Position numbers and translations under genes: made by a program | Shown here: positions 1-12,306 of the stretch, in pieces | Layout: every line of letters starts with the position of its first letter | Numbering within the stretch: position 1 is the stretch's first letter | Assembly: GCA_028023455.1 (NCBI GenBank) | Contig: JAQFVV010006509.1 | Location: 931,529 to 995,528 of the forward strand | Length of the DNA: 64,000 bases | Direction: 5' to 3' | Source of the DNA: Epiperipatus broadwayi | Taxonomy: Eukaryota; Onychophora; Udeonychophora; Euonychophora; Peripatidae | Notes under the pieces: model-generated | Seen by the model: only the letters and a program-made list of their open reading frames with translations | What the model was told of the DNA's origin: nothing | Databases searched by the model: none

Positions 1-785
1 AAAACACTGTAATTTTTTAAGTAATAATCATATTCTTTACTGTGCAAATATTATGTTTGGTTTATATATCTGGAGATTATGTATTTGTAGTGTGAAGAAT
101 CAATGCAATACACAGCTTTATAAAACAAGTTTAACAAAAATTTATTATAACATTTTTAACAAAAATAAACTATGTACACTATTTACAATTACATCTTGGG
201 TAAATTATATACTTCTTCATTTCAAAATAAATATAAAATAATAAAATCTAAAAGTTCATAAACCTTCACTTCGACTTATAACTTTTCATATTTCTTTACA
301 ATAATCATAATAATATTACTAATAATAATCATAGATACAATTATAGCTTAAAATATTATCTACCAATTGACCTATATTATAATATGTTCTCCATAAGCAT
401 ACACAAAATATAAAAAAAACATAAACTACAAAAGTAGCACTTATTTCAATACATGTCAATAGATTTTGTGCTCAGTTAATTAAACAACTTTTATCATGTT
501 AGTGCTGACATTATTCAAAAATATTTATTTTGCTTCATTAAAAAATAAGTGGACTTAAATAAAATAATATGATTAACAGATTTTTTATACATCTTGCTTG
601 GTGTTACTCTAATACAAAAATCCTATGTGTGTTTTTATGTGTGTTCTAGACATAAAATTCTATTCACAAAATATAAGGTTTTGTTCTATTTTATGTTGTT
701 TCTCTGGATGTATTATTCTTTTTTAAAAAAATGCGTTACATGTATGACAAAAAAATATTTAAAAATTATTCAAAAAATCTCATGA

Positions 786-798
786 ATAATTTATTATC

Positions 799-832
<34 letters not shown>

Positions 833-845
833 GATAATAAATTAT
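786..845. repeat. Perfect 60-bp palindrome centred on (TA)n
   Basis: The left arm TAATTTATTATCAT (787-800) is the exact reverse complement of ATGATAATAAATTA (831-844). The intervening 801-830 is itself a self-complementary TTA(TA)nTAA run. Base pairing holds from 786 to 845 without a mismatch, so a single strand could fold into one continuous hairpin. Confidence 0.9.
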
Positions 846-863
846 ATTTTATATATATACATA

Positions 864-875
864 TTTAGTAAACTA

Positions 876-915
<40 letters not shown>

Positions 916-927
916 TAGTTTACTAAA
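864..927. repeat. Second (TA)n-centred inverted repeat
   Basis: TTTAGTAAACTATTT (864-878) is matched by its exact reverse complement at 913-927, around a central TA run with small length differences beside it. It lies about 20 bp from the preceding palindrome. Confidence 0.85.
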
Positions 928-3900
928 ATGTGGAAATATTTATGATTCTTTATCCATAAAGTATGAGTTTACTTTCAATCTGATTTGTATTTGGTCTCAA
1001 CATAAACCAAAGTAAGAAAAACCTATCTTATCCTCTTTCAAAATTAACAATCCTACAATTCCCCAAATTATTTATTATTCTCCTTTATAAATACAGTTCT
1101 GTACAATGCAATAACTTTTGAAATTATGATAGCGATTTGATGCATAGGCATGAAGAACTAACTAGAGTATCACTCAATAGTATAAACATATATGATAATC
1201 AACATGGCAACAGTGCATATAAAGAAAAAAGGCATGACTTCTCTGTCTAATAACCTCCATTATAAAATAATGTCCAGGCTATTTATTCAGCTCATTGGAA
1301 CATTAATACTCAATACTAAAAAAGCACTGCCCATGGAAATATACAAGTTACAGGGATTCATTATCTGTACCCACATAATCTACTAAGATAATAAAATTAC
1401 TTTCTATTCCCCATAAATCCTACATATAAGCATCCCCTTGGTTTCTTTTTATACTCCCAAGGTCACTACCACTTTAAAATTTCATAATAGATTTATCAGT
1501 GTACATTGCCAAAATTATCAAACATATTTCTAAAACAATAAATAAGATTCACATACGGCTTCAACAATCTAAAACTACTCAACAAAAAAAGGTTATTTCA
1601 CTTTCAAATTTCATCCATAGAAGTACAAATGATTTTGTATCAAATCAATACTTTAAAACATTTAAAAATAATAGGATTCCTTTACTAAAGAATCATATAT
1701 ATTATATTCATCGTTAAATCATATTACATTAGTAATATAAAAAAAAAGTATGCATATCTTTTTTAAAAAAAATCTAGCTCATATTTTTAGAATAATAATA
1801 ATAAGTTCTATGTGTGATTAAAGCATTCACAAATACCCATACATCCATATGATAATACTATAAAATATTTCAAGCAATCTAAAGAAAAGAAAAATAAATA
1901 CATCATGTAAAAATTAATATTTTATAAATTTTACCCATAGTAACAAATTGCTAGTTGGTCACTTCTAGACATTTTCTGGTCCACATTTCATAAAAAATAT
2001 TAAATAATATTATCATTTACTCAGCAAAACTATCATACTCAAAAAAGATATTTATAAAAACTTTACAGAGAATTAAATATTCTTTATGATAATTATTATA
2101 CTATGTTAGTAGATATTTTGTATGTAATTTTTCTGCCTACAATAATATAAAATTTAATACTATTATTAGTACATAAAAATAATTAAAACCATACTTACAT
2201 AAAACTCCAATCCATTATAAAGTCAATTTTTTTTTTAAAAAAAAGTTCTAATATTTTCATTATCAATCCTTATAAACGCTTGCTCCCCAATGTTCATTGC
2301 TATGACAACCATTGTCTAACACTTGAGAACAAAACTTCTCTCCCCTGAGGCAATGTATTCACAACTGATTTAATAAAAAAAATGATGAAAATGAAAAGGA
2401 AGTTGACTTTTAAATCGCAAGTTATTTATGAAAATAATCATTAATTCTTGATTGAAAGTTTATAAAAATTGTAGACCTTTATCTATATCTTTCAGGATAA
2501 TGATTATTAAAGGTGATATTAAATTATAAAGTTAAAAAATAATCCTCTGGAGTTTTCCTGTTCTATAGGATCCTGTATTGGGTTTCTGATGCATCCGTTA
2601 TGGCTATATGGGTTCAGATGTACTTATATGAAATTATGCACTTTTGTTCCATAGAAATTGGCCTTTAATAATTTAATAAAGTTAGCATAAAGTTATTTTG
2701 TCAGGATAATTTTAATTACCCAGGTATTTCTCTTTCAGATAATAATTTTCCAACAATCATTTTTTTTATATTATTAAATAAATGCGGACTTCTTTAATAG
2801 TAACAACTTGTTGTATAAATTGTATTTGCAGAAATATCAATCTTTATTTCTCCATCATTTTAAATAAAAGTTTATAATAAATTCTTAAAAGAATATTTTT
2901 TTAAAACATTTACTGCAACTCATTTAAAAATGATATATTTTCAAAATATTGAAAATTAAAGTTTTACCGTATAACTTGGCTTTTTCAGATGCAGCTATTT
3001 TTCTCACAATAAAATGCATTGAAATTAAATTTCCAACAATCCTTTGTCTAATTCTCTCAACAATGTCTGAGATATTAATATAACCAATATTATATTTTTC
3101 TCTATTAATATTTTTAGAACTATATTTTCACTTAGAATCTATACCTCCATTCTTTCTTTCCACAAATATACAATTATTTTTGGTATGAATTCCATAGTTA
3201 TTGTAATGCTGGTTTAAGTTTTAACAGAAACACTTGATAGTGAATTTTGTTGCTTTCACATAGCATGATTTTAACTTAATAAACTTATAATTTTTTAATA
3301 CTCTCTTCTTTAAAAATAATTCCAATTAATACACTATCCAATACTTTAATATTTTACAAATAATAAATTATTAAGAGAGTTGTTTAAAAGTACACAATTG
3401 ACTTGAATTATTATAGGACACTTGACTTATTAAAGCACCCAATTGAATTGATTAAAGCACACTGAAACAAGTCAACATTTACTTTTATACCAAAATAAAT
3501 TGATGATTTGATTGGCTATTTAGATCTTTATCTGGTGATCAAATTTACATATTAGTACTATCTTACATAATTAAATTTCAAAAATAATAATGATGACTCA
3601 TTCAATTTTATACTATTTAATTTTAAATTAATTTTATACTTTTATTTAAACAAATTAAATCTTTTAAAATAACATTTTAAAAATATTTTATTAATTTATT
3701 CAACATTTATTTTTAATGTATCTATTTTTTAAAAAAAATAATTTTTATTAACTACATCCATTTAAAAAAACCTATTTAAATATTTTATAACAGCTCAATT
3801 TTTTATCATGTCTTCTGACCAACAAATGTTTTCAATTTTATAGTACAATTCTAAAGCAATTTTGAAACTTTATTAGGAAAAACTTGCAAGCACACAAATA

Positions 3901-6900
3901 TGAATATTTGTGTCACATGGCATTTTAAAATCAGACAATGTGTATCAATTTTTTAATTACTGTCTACTAAAAAAAATAAATGTTTAATTGCAAAAAAATA
4001 TTATATTAAAGAATAATAATATAATAATATAATTTGGAATAATAATTTTGATACTATTAAACTAAACACATTTGTCCCCACAAAATATTATATTTTAAAT
4101 AAATAATTCACAATGCAAATATTAAGTATAATTTTTATTTTACAATACACTAGTTTATTTAATTTTAAGTTATTACTTTTAAAATTTAGCTTTAAACACT
4201 TATTTAAGAAGACTTCAAATGTACCATTTTACTATGGCCAGTTTTCCCAACCATATAAAATTACACTATTTAGCTATACTGGACTATTATTAATATATTA
4301 GCATAGTTTTATGCATTTAATACTCTCTTTTTTACTTTAATAAAGCATTTTAAAATGTTACCAACATTACACAGTAGTCATACCAATTAAAATATATCTT
4401 TAATTTAATTTTTTTTAAAAAATTGACTCAGTGAATTCATTTGGACCTAATCAAAAAGGTACAATATATATATATATATATATCAAGTCGAAATGCCAGT
4501 ATATGAATGTTTAATTTTTTTAACATGGATGAACCTGCAAAATGTCTTATATATATATATATAATTTTATGATTTTCATTACTACTATTTTTACTGTATA
4601 TTTATTAATTGCAGCTTTTTTAAATTTTATTCTCTAAAAAGTGATTATTAGAATATAAATTTATAGCTATGCTTATTGTACTTTTATTATGATTTTTTAT
4701 GGATGTTTTAGTGTCTGATGTCCAATTTGCTAAATTCTCATAGAATGTGTCATTTATTTTATTGAATAAATATTTATATCCATAAGATTGTAGTAATTAT
4801 TTCTTTCTATTTCCATTTTGAATTTTATGTTTTCTCCATTTTGGTTTATTTCTTTATAGAATAATGGCATATTTACTGTTATTTCCACTGAATATCATAA
4901 AATAATTATCTATATGTTTTTTTGAAAAATAAAGGTTTATATTTTGAAGTTGTACACTATAAATTTTCAAAATTTTTCATATTTATATATGTTTAAATAT
5001 CAACTAAAGAAGTTTCCCAACCTTAGATTTTTAATTTGTTTGTAATATTTCTCTTTATATTTAAAAATAACATTAGTGCAGCATATTTTAAGTAATTCTT
5101 TAAAAACATCTTTATCTATTTTTATATTTTTATTTAATATACAATTTTGTAAACTAAATTTATAATTGTTAATATAAACAATACTATTTAAAAAAAATTA
5201 GTTATAATACTGGTAATTTTTAGACAATCAAATAAATAAGTAAATAAAAAAATCATCAAATGGTTTATTCCTTGGGAGTTCATAAGGAATGATAGTGCTG
5301 TGTCATGATCAAGGGATTTTACACTCCAGAATTTTCTAATTTACCACTTTACTTAACTATGCAGGACAATAAATATATGTTTGAATTAAAATATAAGTTA
5401 AATAGATGTAATAGTAAAATCACTATTATTACTACTAGATACCATCAAGACTAATTATGTTTTTAATAACCATTTATCAATAAAGCCACAATATCTACCA
5501 TTTAAAAAGTGCTATGATTCTAATTTAAACAGAAAATCATTTAAACCAGTAAAATAATTATTAAAAATATAACAAAGATTTTATTACCATTAATTGTAAA
5601 TAATTGAATCTAAAATAAAAAATAAAAAAAAGCTTTCTAATTACAGAATATTATTATTGAATTTTTTTTATTTTAACTATTAATATTTTATCTGACAGCT
5701 ATGACCTAACACATAAATTAATAATTTAGCTGTATGGGTTTTTCCATAAATTCTTATTCCCTTAAAATGATAGTTTTCAATTTTTTAACAACAACTGATA
5801 AAAACTGGATACAGCATGTGTGTGATAATAACACAAAATATCTTGACATTAAAAAATCCATTCACAGAAATGAAAAATAAGTGATATATTATTGAAATGA
5901 ATATATCAGATAAGTTATGAATCTACTCTTAGCTAAATATCTTTAGAAAGGTTATAGTTTTACTTTTTATATAATGGAAAAAAGACGTGCATTGTATTAT
6001 TTATAAATAAGTATTTCACACAAGTTACCTACCTAGACTATTTTAAAATAGTGTGGTCCAAGTCATTCTTTTTTGGCATAGAATTTACTTTTTGTAAAAG
6101 TAGTTTTAATATCTTCAATATGGAGGATATTCAAATAAATAATCATTTATTTGTCCATATATAAGCATTTTATTTATTTATTTATTAATAAATGAATAAA
6201 TTATTTCAGATATTTATATGGTATATTTCAAGTTTGCATTTAAGTTCTTTTTATTGACTGACTAGAGTTATTGTTTTATCCTTTTATAAAGAATATGTTC
6301 ATAAATATTAGAAATAAAAACTTTTACATCATACTTATATTATATGCTCTAAACATTGATTCAAATGTGGGCAGAGTAAAACTTGAATGTTTTTTTTGGA
6401 GGGAGGGATGCTCCAAACAGGTCTAGGATATTTTTTCTAGATTTTCAGTCCAAAACTAACCCATACAGCAAAAATTGGTCAGCAAATAATTATCTTAATA
6501 TTTTTAGCTATAATGATAAAAACATTAAATCATTCACCACTAATGCTAGCATGATACATAATACTTCTCTTTCACTTTTTGTTTTATTTTTAAAAATAGT
6601 TAAAGGGATTCTTATTCTGCAGTGGGCTATTTAAATATTGTTTTGCCATTTACCTATATTAAAAATATATAATATAATATAATAGTAATTAAAAATAATA
6701 ATAGTTTAAATTTGCTACACACTATTACAATTTCTCACCAAACTATTTCATATAGGATAATTTTTATAAATCTCACTATCATAAAGTTCAGTAAGGTACA
6801 ATATTCTAAAGATGATAGTATTATTCCCTGGCTCTCTCACTTAAAAAAAACTGTGTGTCTTAATATCATGAAGATTAGGAAGACATTTTACAATTTAACC

Positions 6901-9537
6901 TATACAAAAGTCACATAATGCAATTTTTATGAGTTTGAGTAATGTTTAAAAATTATAAACTGCATTGTAGATAAAATAGAAAAAATAACATAGATTAGAT
7001 TGTGATAGAATTTTTATGCAGATGCTAATTTATTTTCATTTTCATTTTTTTATCATATAGCATTAGTTCTTTTTGGAAAATAATGAATCTCCTCAGCACT
7101 ATAATTATTCCTATTGTATACTCTGAAATCATTCATGACAAAATTTGAACAGTGGACAATGTTTGTTTGCATTGCTAATTTATATTGAATATTTCCAATG
7201 AAATGTTAATAATACTGCATATGAGTTGTTGTCTAAATGAAGGGAGTTATCAACAAATACCAAAGTTCAAAATTGCAAAGATTACTTTGCACAAAATGAT
7301 GGTGCTCATTTTCAGTATGTAAGTGAAGAAAGGTAAGTAGATCTCTTTTTTTCATTTATAAAAGTATGTTTTTTTGTTTCATGAATATGAGGTTAAAAGG
7401 CTTTGAAAGCGTTAAGCCGGACATTTATTTTTGATATTTCTAACTTCACCAACGAGCATTGGAAGTATGGTATAATTATTAATAATAAATATTAAAAATA
7501 TTTTATAGTTATATCATATTTTAGAAGAGTTTAAACTTATGGGATGAAAAACAAAAAAAGAATTAATATAAAAAATTACATCTTTTTTTAAAAAAAGATT
7601 CTTTAGCTAAATTTGCTGCTTTTAATATTTTTCAGTATTTTAATTATTTTTAAAATAATTTTTAATATTAGTTCTGCTAAAAGTAGTTTTATCTTATCAT
7701 GAATTTCGGTTCAAAGTAAAATCCACATATATAAAAAATTAAATAGTTAATTGTAAATGTCAATTTCTTGGAAAGAGTAAACTGAAAAGGAAAAAAACAA
7801 CAACTTAAGTCTCATATATTTTAAAGCCAGATATTAATGAAATGTAAAAGTGTAACTAAATTTCAAATAAAAATAGTTTCTAATAATCAAATTAGCATTA
7901 AAATCAATGAACTATTAGATGTAATAATAGAATATTGATTAAATTAATTCAATATCATTTTATAACTAAAAAACGTTTATTTATGATATGTTAAAATTAT
8001 TTAGCAGCGATAATTTAAAACTTTAGATTAAACTGCTTAATAAATTAATATTTAGAAAATGCACACCAACAATAGTATTGTTTCAAATTTGCATTTGAAA
8101 TCAGCAACTGAAAATATTATGAAATATTTAAATTGTGATTCTTGAAAAAAAAAAACAAAGCAAAAGGAGTTTAAATGATACAATAATAAAATATTACAAT
8201 TTAATATATGTGTTAAATTTTTTGCATTCGACATCATTTCATTCACTTTAAATAATTTGCTTAATGATTATTATTATTTTCCAAGTTAGAAATTGTCATT
8301 CTATTTTTAATGAGATATAAACTTTCAACTTCATTAAAGATTAATATATACATATAAAATACAATCACATTTATTTTTGCGAAATATCTTAGATACATTT
8401 CAAATATCTACGTTGCATACATATTTCAAACACCACAACAAAAACACCTGAAAAAAGAAAATGACTCCTAAGAAGTGCATATTGTGTGCCCATTTGCTTT
8501 TTCTTAGGTATCTTTGCATATGTGTTTGCAGTGTTTGGTGTGGAATGGAAGTTTTAAGTAAGTCAGTAAACAAATTACAATACTTTTGCAAAATGCACAC
8601 ATCAGGAAATCAATAAATCAGAACTTTAAACATATTACACTTTTTCCAGATATTGAATTTTTACATAAAAATGATTTTATTTTTAAAATAATCATGGTTA
8701 GAATGTTTGTGTTTCAGATGTTTTAGATTTAGAATATATAAAATTACACTTAATCAAAGTTACTTTATATATGTAAAATCTGAAAATTGTAGTCATCACT
8801 ACTAAATCTCCTGTGATAGTTATTTATGGCCAAAGTCCAAAGAGCACTAATAAATAAATAAGCACAAAATTTGAATGCATTTAGATGTCCCATCTCCAAT
8901 GTAGCTAACGGTATATCTGATAGAAGCCACAGATTTATTCTGTTTATATTAAAAGAATACAGGATGCGCACATTTAGAAATCTATGACTTAAAAATTTAA
9001 ACAACTTGACTAGTTTCTACATTTATGTGTCTAATAATTAAGTCACCAACTAAATATTTTGCTCAACATTATTTACAAACCAACTGCATGTATCTTGGCT
9101 GTTTTGGCAAAAGAATTTCATTGAGTAACATATGACTTTCCAGCATAATGCACATTTTTTTTGGTTTTGATGCAGCACTATTGATATCACTGCAAGATTT
9201 AGTTTAAAGTTACAGAAAACTTAATATTATTAAGGTGTGTTATATTTTGGGGTTTACTTAAAAGAAGATTTCTGATTGGTTATCTGACAATATTTGTTAT
9301 TTTTAGTAATCTGATTTTTAAAAAAAAGCATTAATCAATTTCCACTTGTCTGACTAATAAAAATGTATGTAAAGATTTACAATTAATATAAAGATAAATG
9401 GAATAAATTCAATGACTAATAAAATTACTTAAAGATTTTTGGGAGATTAAAACTCTGAATCCCAATTGTTTGCTGATCTCGGCCACATTAAATTTTTTTA
9501 ATGCAATGAAAGGAACATAAATGTATAAACTTAATTT

Positions 9538-9760
9538 AAAACAGGCAAAACTATCTATATATATTGCCACACACAGCAAGCTAGAATAATCAATGGATGC
9601 CAGAAGGCTTGTGCATAAAATCCCCATCTAGTGCTTACTCATCCAATATCCCCAGACTAGTTTCTGGCTTATGGCCTTCATATGCACAAGCCTTCTGGCA
9701 TCCAATGATTACTCTAGCTTGCTGCATGTGGCAATATATATAGTGAGTTTTGCCTGTTTT
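9538..9760. mobile_element. Short foldback (MITE-like) element
   Basis: An inverted repeat with arms of about 79 bp (9538-9617 and 9682-9760) and a spacer of about 64 bp. By eye the arms differ at about six positions. The outer ends read AAAACAGGCAAAACT on both strands. The arms contain the shared blocks TATTGCCACA and GGATGCCAGAAGGCTTGTG. There is no coding capacity. A fragment with the same terminus occurs at 23974-24007, which suggests a dispersed family. No target-site duplication was obvious. It could instead be a local inverted duplication, but the second copy of the terminus favours a mobile element. Confidence 0.65.
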
Positions 9761-9939
9761 AACAACAGTTATACACAGGCATAAGAGATAGTGGTCATGT
9801 GATGTTATAAACTTAATTTATGACACTTTTTTATGAGAGATAAAAAGGACTATTTTGTTTATCTTTTAAATAATGATACAAAAATCCAGATGATTGCTAT
9901 TAAACATTATAAGAAGGCATTTGGATTTAGTTAGGAAAA

Positions 9940-10640
9940 ATATCTCCTTGCAATTTAAAAATGGAAAGTTATCTTTCCTGATGAAATTCTTGCAGAAGTT
10001 TTAAAAATAGTTGTGATATGTTAGCAGCAAACTATTAGAAGTTTTTGGAATACATGAATTTTTGTATGGTCTAAAAATGTTTTTATTTGTTCCAATTTGT
10101 AAAAATAAAGAAGATTGAGTAATTACTATAAAATGTTACTTCTGTTCCTGACTGATTACTAAAATCCTATCATAAATTAAAAAAATCAAAAGCTAATAAA
10201 AACATTGTTATCAATTAAATTCAAAAATGTGTTGGCAGTAAAGTTAGTGTTTTATTTGAACATTGTTTTTATAAATTTTCTCAAGGCATTTGGTTACAGT
10301 CCATGTGAAGATTAATGGCAACATTTGAAATAGCTTTTATATTATGATATACAAAAAACATTATTACTGATAAAGAAAAACCTGAGACATTTGAAATGAA
10401 ACTTGCCATTAAATGAAAATATGTGCATATGCAATGAAGTTTAAAACAATTTCAAGCAATTTTATAAAACTGTCATAAATATGTGATACATCTGTTCACT
10501 AATGGAGTTTTAAAATCAAAATGATATACTGATGATTGTGTTATTTTTATCAGTTCAAAAAGATGATCTATAGAAAGTCTTTGATGTTTTGAATACAGTG
10601 TATAAATTTTTTATTTGAAATTAGTGTCAAAAATACTTAA
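9940..10640 (+). pseudogene. Decayed LINE reverse transcriptase fragment (RTE-like)
   Basis: Stop-riddled relic of a LINE RT on the + strand. Around 9978 the translation gives PDEILAEVLK, which resembles the PDxIPAEVLK block typical of RTE/BovB-type RTs. Around 10280 LKAFGYSPCED resembles the motif A block (LxKAFDSVxxED). At 10525-10563 YTDDCVIFISSKR corresponds to the Y/FADD catalytic motif C, with A changed to T. Order and spacing fit one RT domain. The frame shifts several times and no endonuclease or C-terminal part is recognisable. It is more diverged than the RTE copies further right and probably belongs to another subfamily. Confidence 0.6.
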
Positions 10641-10689
10641 GTAATTTATCAATTCATAATGAAAAAAAAACTTTTAGTAATTAGAGAGG

Positions 10690-10822
10690 TATTATTCTCT
10701 TCTCTTCATCAGGTTTTGCTGGCCAGACCAGGGACAGTACTGACATGAGAACCAAACCTGGACTCTTATATTCTTGAATATTAAATTTTAAGCAATGCTC
10801 TAACCAACTGAGCCATCCTGCC
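10690..10822 (-). mobile_element. tRNA-derived SINE
   Basis: Read on the minus strand, the element begins GGCAGGATGGCTCAGTTGG. TGGCTCAGTTGG (10804-10815) fits the RNA polymerase III A box (TRGYNNANNNGG). GGTTTGGTTCT (10748-10758) fits the B box (GGTTCGANTCC) with a few changes. The boxes are about 45 bp apart, as in tRNA genes. The cloverleaf does not look foldable as a real tRNA, and a non-tRNA body follows to about 10690. Just upstream of its start (10820-10872 on the + strand) a 22-bp block GCCAAAGGCAACACTCAGTA occurs twice with slight changes. Strand and class are well supported; the exact 3' end is not. Confidence 0.7.
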
Positions 10823-10899
10823 AAAGGCAACACTCAGTACAGTATGAAAGCCAAAAGCAACATTCAGTACATATTTCATATAGTTATCTCTATGAGTTT

Positions 10900-11721
10900 C
10901 TCCTGATTATTCCACTTTTTCCTAGAAGCAAAGTTGATTAGTGGGTTTCATACTATACATAATGTATATTAGGATACAAAAAAAATATACTGTGGACTTA
11001 CAATTAAACAATATGTTATTGTGTTTCATAAAAAAAAATTGTTTTAGAAACTAATGATTAACATCACAATATAATACACAAATAGACTACATCATGTAGA
11101 TCTATTTGTGTTTCATGATTTGCTTTATTTAAATATAATATTTTTAACTTTATTTTCCTTATATCTTTCTGTTATTTTTTTGTCTGGAGTTAGAATGGCA
11201 GCATATTTCATTAATGATTGCTAATTATAATGAATATTCATGTATGAAAATCAATAAATAAATTAAAAAGATGTATTTATTTTTGCTCATTATTTTATTT
11301 AACCCTTTGAAATCAGCCATGTCAATTTTTTCTATTTTAGCTACATGCCTATCTCTTTTTTGTTCTCCTCAGCATTCTCTTTAACTATAAACAACCTAAC
11401 AAATGTTTTCTATTATAAACAAAAAAAAACTTTTTTCTGAATATCTTTTGTAAGAAATTCTTCTATAATACAACAGATACATAAAATCATGATACTTTTT
11501 GTGAATATATCGCTGCCATTTTTAAATAGTGAAATTGTTCATTAACTGACAAATTAGACTGCCATCGAGTGTTATATAAAAAAAACCCACTGCAATAAAT
11601 TTTTATTTTAAATAAAATTCTAACTATTGTTAATAAAATATGGAGAAGTTAAAAACCATCTCCAATAACATGATAATTAATATTTTTTTTAAAAATACTA
11701 AACTTATATCTTGAATTGTAC

Positions 11722-11795
<74 letters not shown>

Positions 11796-12100
11796 GATTT
11801 TGTGACTTGCCTGTCATATCTAAAGCAGAAGTTCATATCCAGGCTAAGTAAAATATTAAAAATATTTTCAAGTTCTAATTGGTCTTAGGTTTTTATTTTG
11901 TCAAATATCTGGTCAATATCTTTTCAACTAACTGTCCAATATTAGTTGAAAAATAGTATCTAGATGGTGTCTAATAAGAATGAAAAAAATCCATTCAAAC
12001 TTTCATCACCCAACCAAGTTAAAGTTTGTTCAGTAATACTTTCTCTTGAGTGTTCTTCTAAAAAAGGCTAACATAAAAATCTTTGCTCTACAGTAGACAT
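10900..12100. other. AT-rich intergenic stretch with a CA/TA microsatellite
   Basis: Apart from a 36-bp near-palindrome at 11076-11111 (arms ACACAAATAGA / TCTATTTGTGT) and the (CA)n(TA)n run at 11725-11792, I see nothing that can be named. Confidence 0.55.
11725..11792. repeat. Compound microsatellite (CA)n(TA)n
   Basis: About 15 CA units (11725-11754) run directly into about 19 TA units. The 68-codon frame crossing it on the minus strand is a repeat artefact. Confidence 0.95.
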
Positions 12101-12109
12101 TTTTAGGTT

Positions 12110-12306
12110 TGATTTTAGCTAACTATCTATCTACCTATTACTTTGACTGTTTACATTTTTTCTGTCTACCTTTAGATATGTCCATCCATCTATTTGTTTA
12201 TTAGTCCATTGATGTGTTTGTTTCTTTTCTGTCCATTTATTTATCTATATTTCTACATATTCTTGTATTCATCCATTTATTTACTTATCAACCTATCCAT
12301 CTACAT
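12110..12306 (+). repeat. Degenerate CTAT/CTGT satellite, left part
   Basis: A pyrimidine-rich array of imperfect CTAT, CTGT and CATC tetramers (for example CTATCTATCTACCTA near 12125). The same kind of array resumes at 15600, after the RTE insertion, so the element appears to have split one old array. Confidence 0.7.

Larger units (their letters stand above)
1..9530. other. AT-rich intergenic stretch without recognisable genes
   Basis: Very AT-rich DNA with frequent A and T runs. The short reading frames here (all under 85 codons) show no family motif that I recognise and have AT-driven composition. The clearest structured items are two (TA)n-centred inverted repeats at 786-927, described separately, and small TA runs near 4461 and 4550. 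Two minus-strand frames at 8400-8600 and 8765-9004 are slightly less AT-biased but match nothing I know. Confidence 0.6.

Noticed and set aside
8400-9004. Minus-strand frames of 66 and 79 codons
   Set aside because: No recognisable family, no supporting gene structure; AT-driven chance frames are common here.
10740-10822. Functional tRNA gene on the minus strand
   Set aside because: A and B boxes are present, but the acceptor and anticodon stems do not fold convincingly; best read as a SINE head.
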